Below, piece by piece: positions 63,201-64,000 of a stretch of 64,000 bases of DNA. The translations under genes and the position numbers were made by a program. The notes under the pieces were generated by a model. The model searched no databases, was not told the origin of the DNA, and worked only from the letters and a program-made list of their open reading frames with translations. Origin of the DNA: Taudactylus pleione (lineage: Eukaryota > Chordata > Amphibia > Anura > Myobatrachidae); the NCBI GenBank assembly GCA_031769625.1, contig JAUIMM010002348.1, positions 27,056-91,055 of the forward strand. The letters are read 5' to 3'. Within the stretch, counting starts at the first letter, position 1; every line of letters begins with the position of its first letter.

Positions 63201-64000
63201 TTTATCTTTGATATCCTGAGTATATCTTGTAATCGGACAGAATAAGAATTACAATTGTAATGCAGCTATTACTATGTGTATCATAATTATCCTTCTGTAT
63301 TTTCATCATTGTAATATGTGACCTCTTACAGGGAAACTAATTGTCTCAAACCCTTATTCGGGTCCAAGAACCAAGAGCTTGCACTCACATTCCTGACTGA
63401 TTTGCCATTTCAGAGGGCGTTTAATAATATGTGAACTTTTGCATTACAATTTATAGTCTTAAAAAATGACTGTAAGACAGAATTTCTATCTGCTATAAAT
63501 ATTGCAAAATATAGTTAGTATATACGATATATATATATGATGACCAGGGCCCTATCTGTGTGGAGTTTGTATATTCTCCCGGTGTTTATATAAGGGTTTC
63601 CTGTGGCTGTTCTGGTTTCTTCCCACATACCAAAAACATACTGCTATTTTATAAATGTACCCCATGGCACTGTTTCCCACCTCCATTCCTCAGTGGCCCC
63701 TGACAGTGCATGTTTTATGGATCTCCTAGATGGTGCACAGGTGTATTAATTACTGGCTCACACAAAAGGTGCAAATTATTTCACTTGTGATACTGAAAAT
63801 ATCTGTAAAACATGCGCTGATGAGGTTCCTGTGTACTGGAGATGGGACTCAAAACCTTAGTGTGTATACATTCTGAGAGAGGGAATGTAGAGTGCAAGCT
63901 CCAATTAGGCAGTAAACTGATGACAGTGACAAATAATCTATTTGTACAGTAACACATTACTTTATACACTGTACTTATGAATAAAACAATAATAATCACG
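63201..64000. other. AT-rich stretch with SINE-core and MITE fragments
   Basis: 63553-63645 carries the V-SINE-like core (GTGTGGAGTTTGTATATTCT) without a tRNA head. 63675-63855 resembles the repeat at 57480-57665. No gene. Confidence 0.45.

Overview
This is vertebrate nuclear DNA, most likely from a frog or toad with a large genome. Exons are short, phase-matched and bounded by GT/AG, and they lie far apart in dense transposon debris. Among the transposons are DIRS, Penelope-like, PIF/Harbinger, hAT and Tc1 elements, tRNA-derived SINEs and many hairpin MITEs. The species assignment is an inference from this repeat mix.

Three host loci can be recognised. (1) On +, nine exons (5739-19716) encode a sperm-tail PG-rich-repeat protein matching LEXM/C1orf177 (CIMAP2). 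It carries an in-frame TGA (6376-6378) and a 2-nt frameshift in the 7248-7383 exon. I found no start exon. (2) On -, the last four exons of DHCR24 (32277 to 24867) lie tail-to-tail with LEXM, the arrangement I recall from the human locus. The third-from-last exon is split by a 550-bp MITE with a TAT target duplication, and the penultimate exon lacks one base. Exons 1-5 were not found. (3) On -, five intact exons (56703 to 42256) encode a linker and one PDZ domain of PATJ (INADL), with matching phases.

My reading is that 5.7-32.3 kb is a 5'-truncated, decaying copy of the convergent LEXM-DHCR24 locus, lying beside or inside PATJ. Allelic null mutations or assembly errors are alternatives for the small indels, but not for the transposon insertion.

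Layout: 0-5.7 kb, MITEs and Penelope-like fragments. 5.7-19.7 kb, LEXM, whose largest intron holds a DIRS retrotransposon (8.6-14.6 kb) with inverted terminal repeats and an internal complementary region. 20-24 kb, MITEs. 24.4-32.3 kb, DHCR24 with several Harbinger-type MITEs. 33-36 kb, a hAT remnant with a 155-bp satellite in three-unit higher-order form. 36-42 kb, MITEs and a minisatellite. 42-57 kb, PATJ exons with minisatellites, a Tc1 element and MITEs. 57-64 kb, hairpin MITEs and a Harbinger element (59.26-61.5 kb) encoding a transposase and an antisense accessory protein.

The commonest theme is DNA able to fold on itself. A roughly 500-550-bp Harbinger-like MITE occurs six times and is built almost wholly of consecutive hairpins; one copy is the one that interrupts DHCR24.
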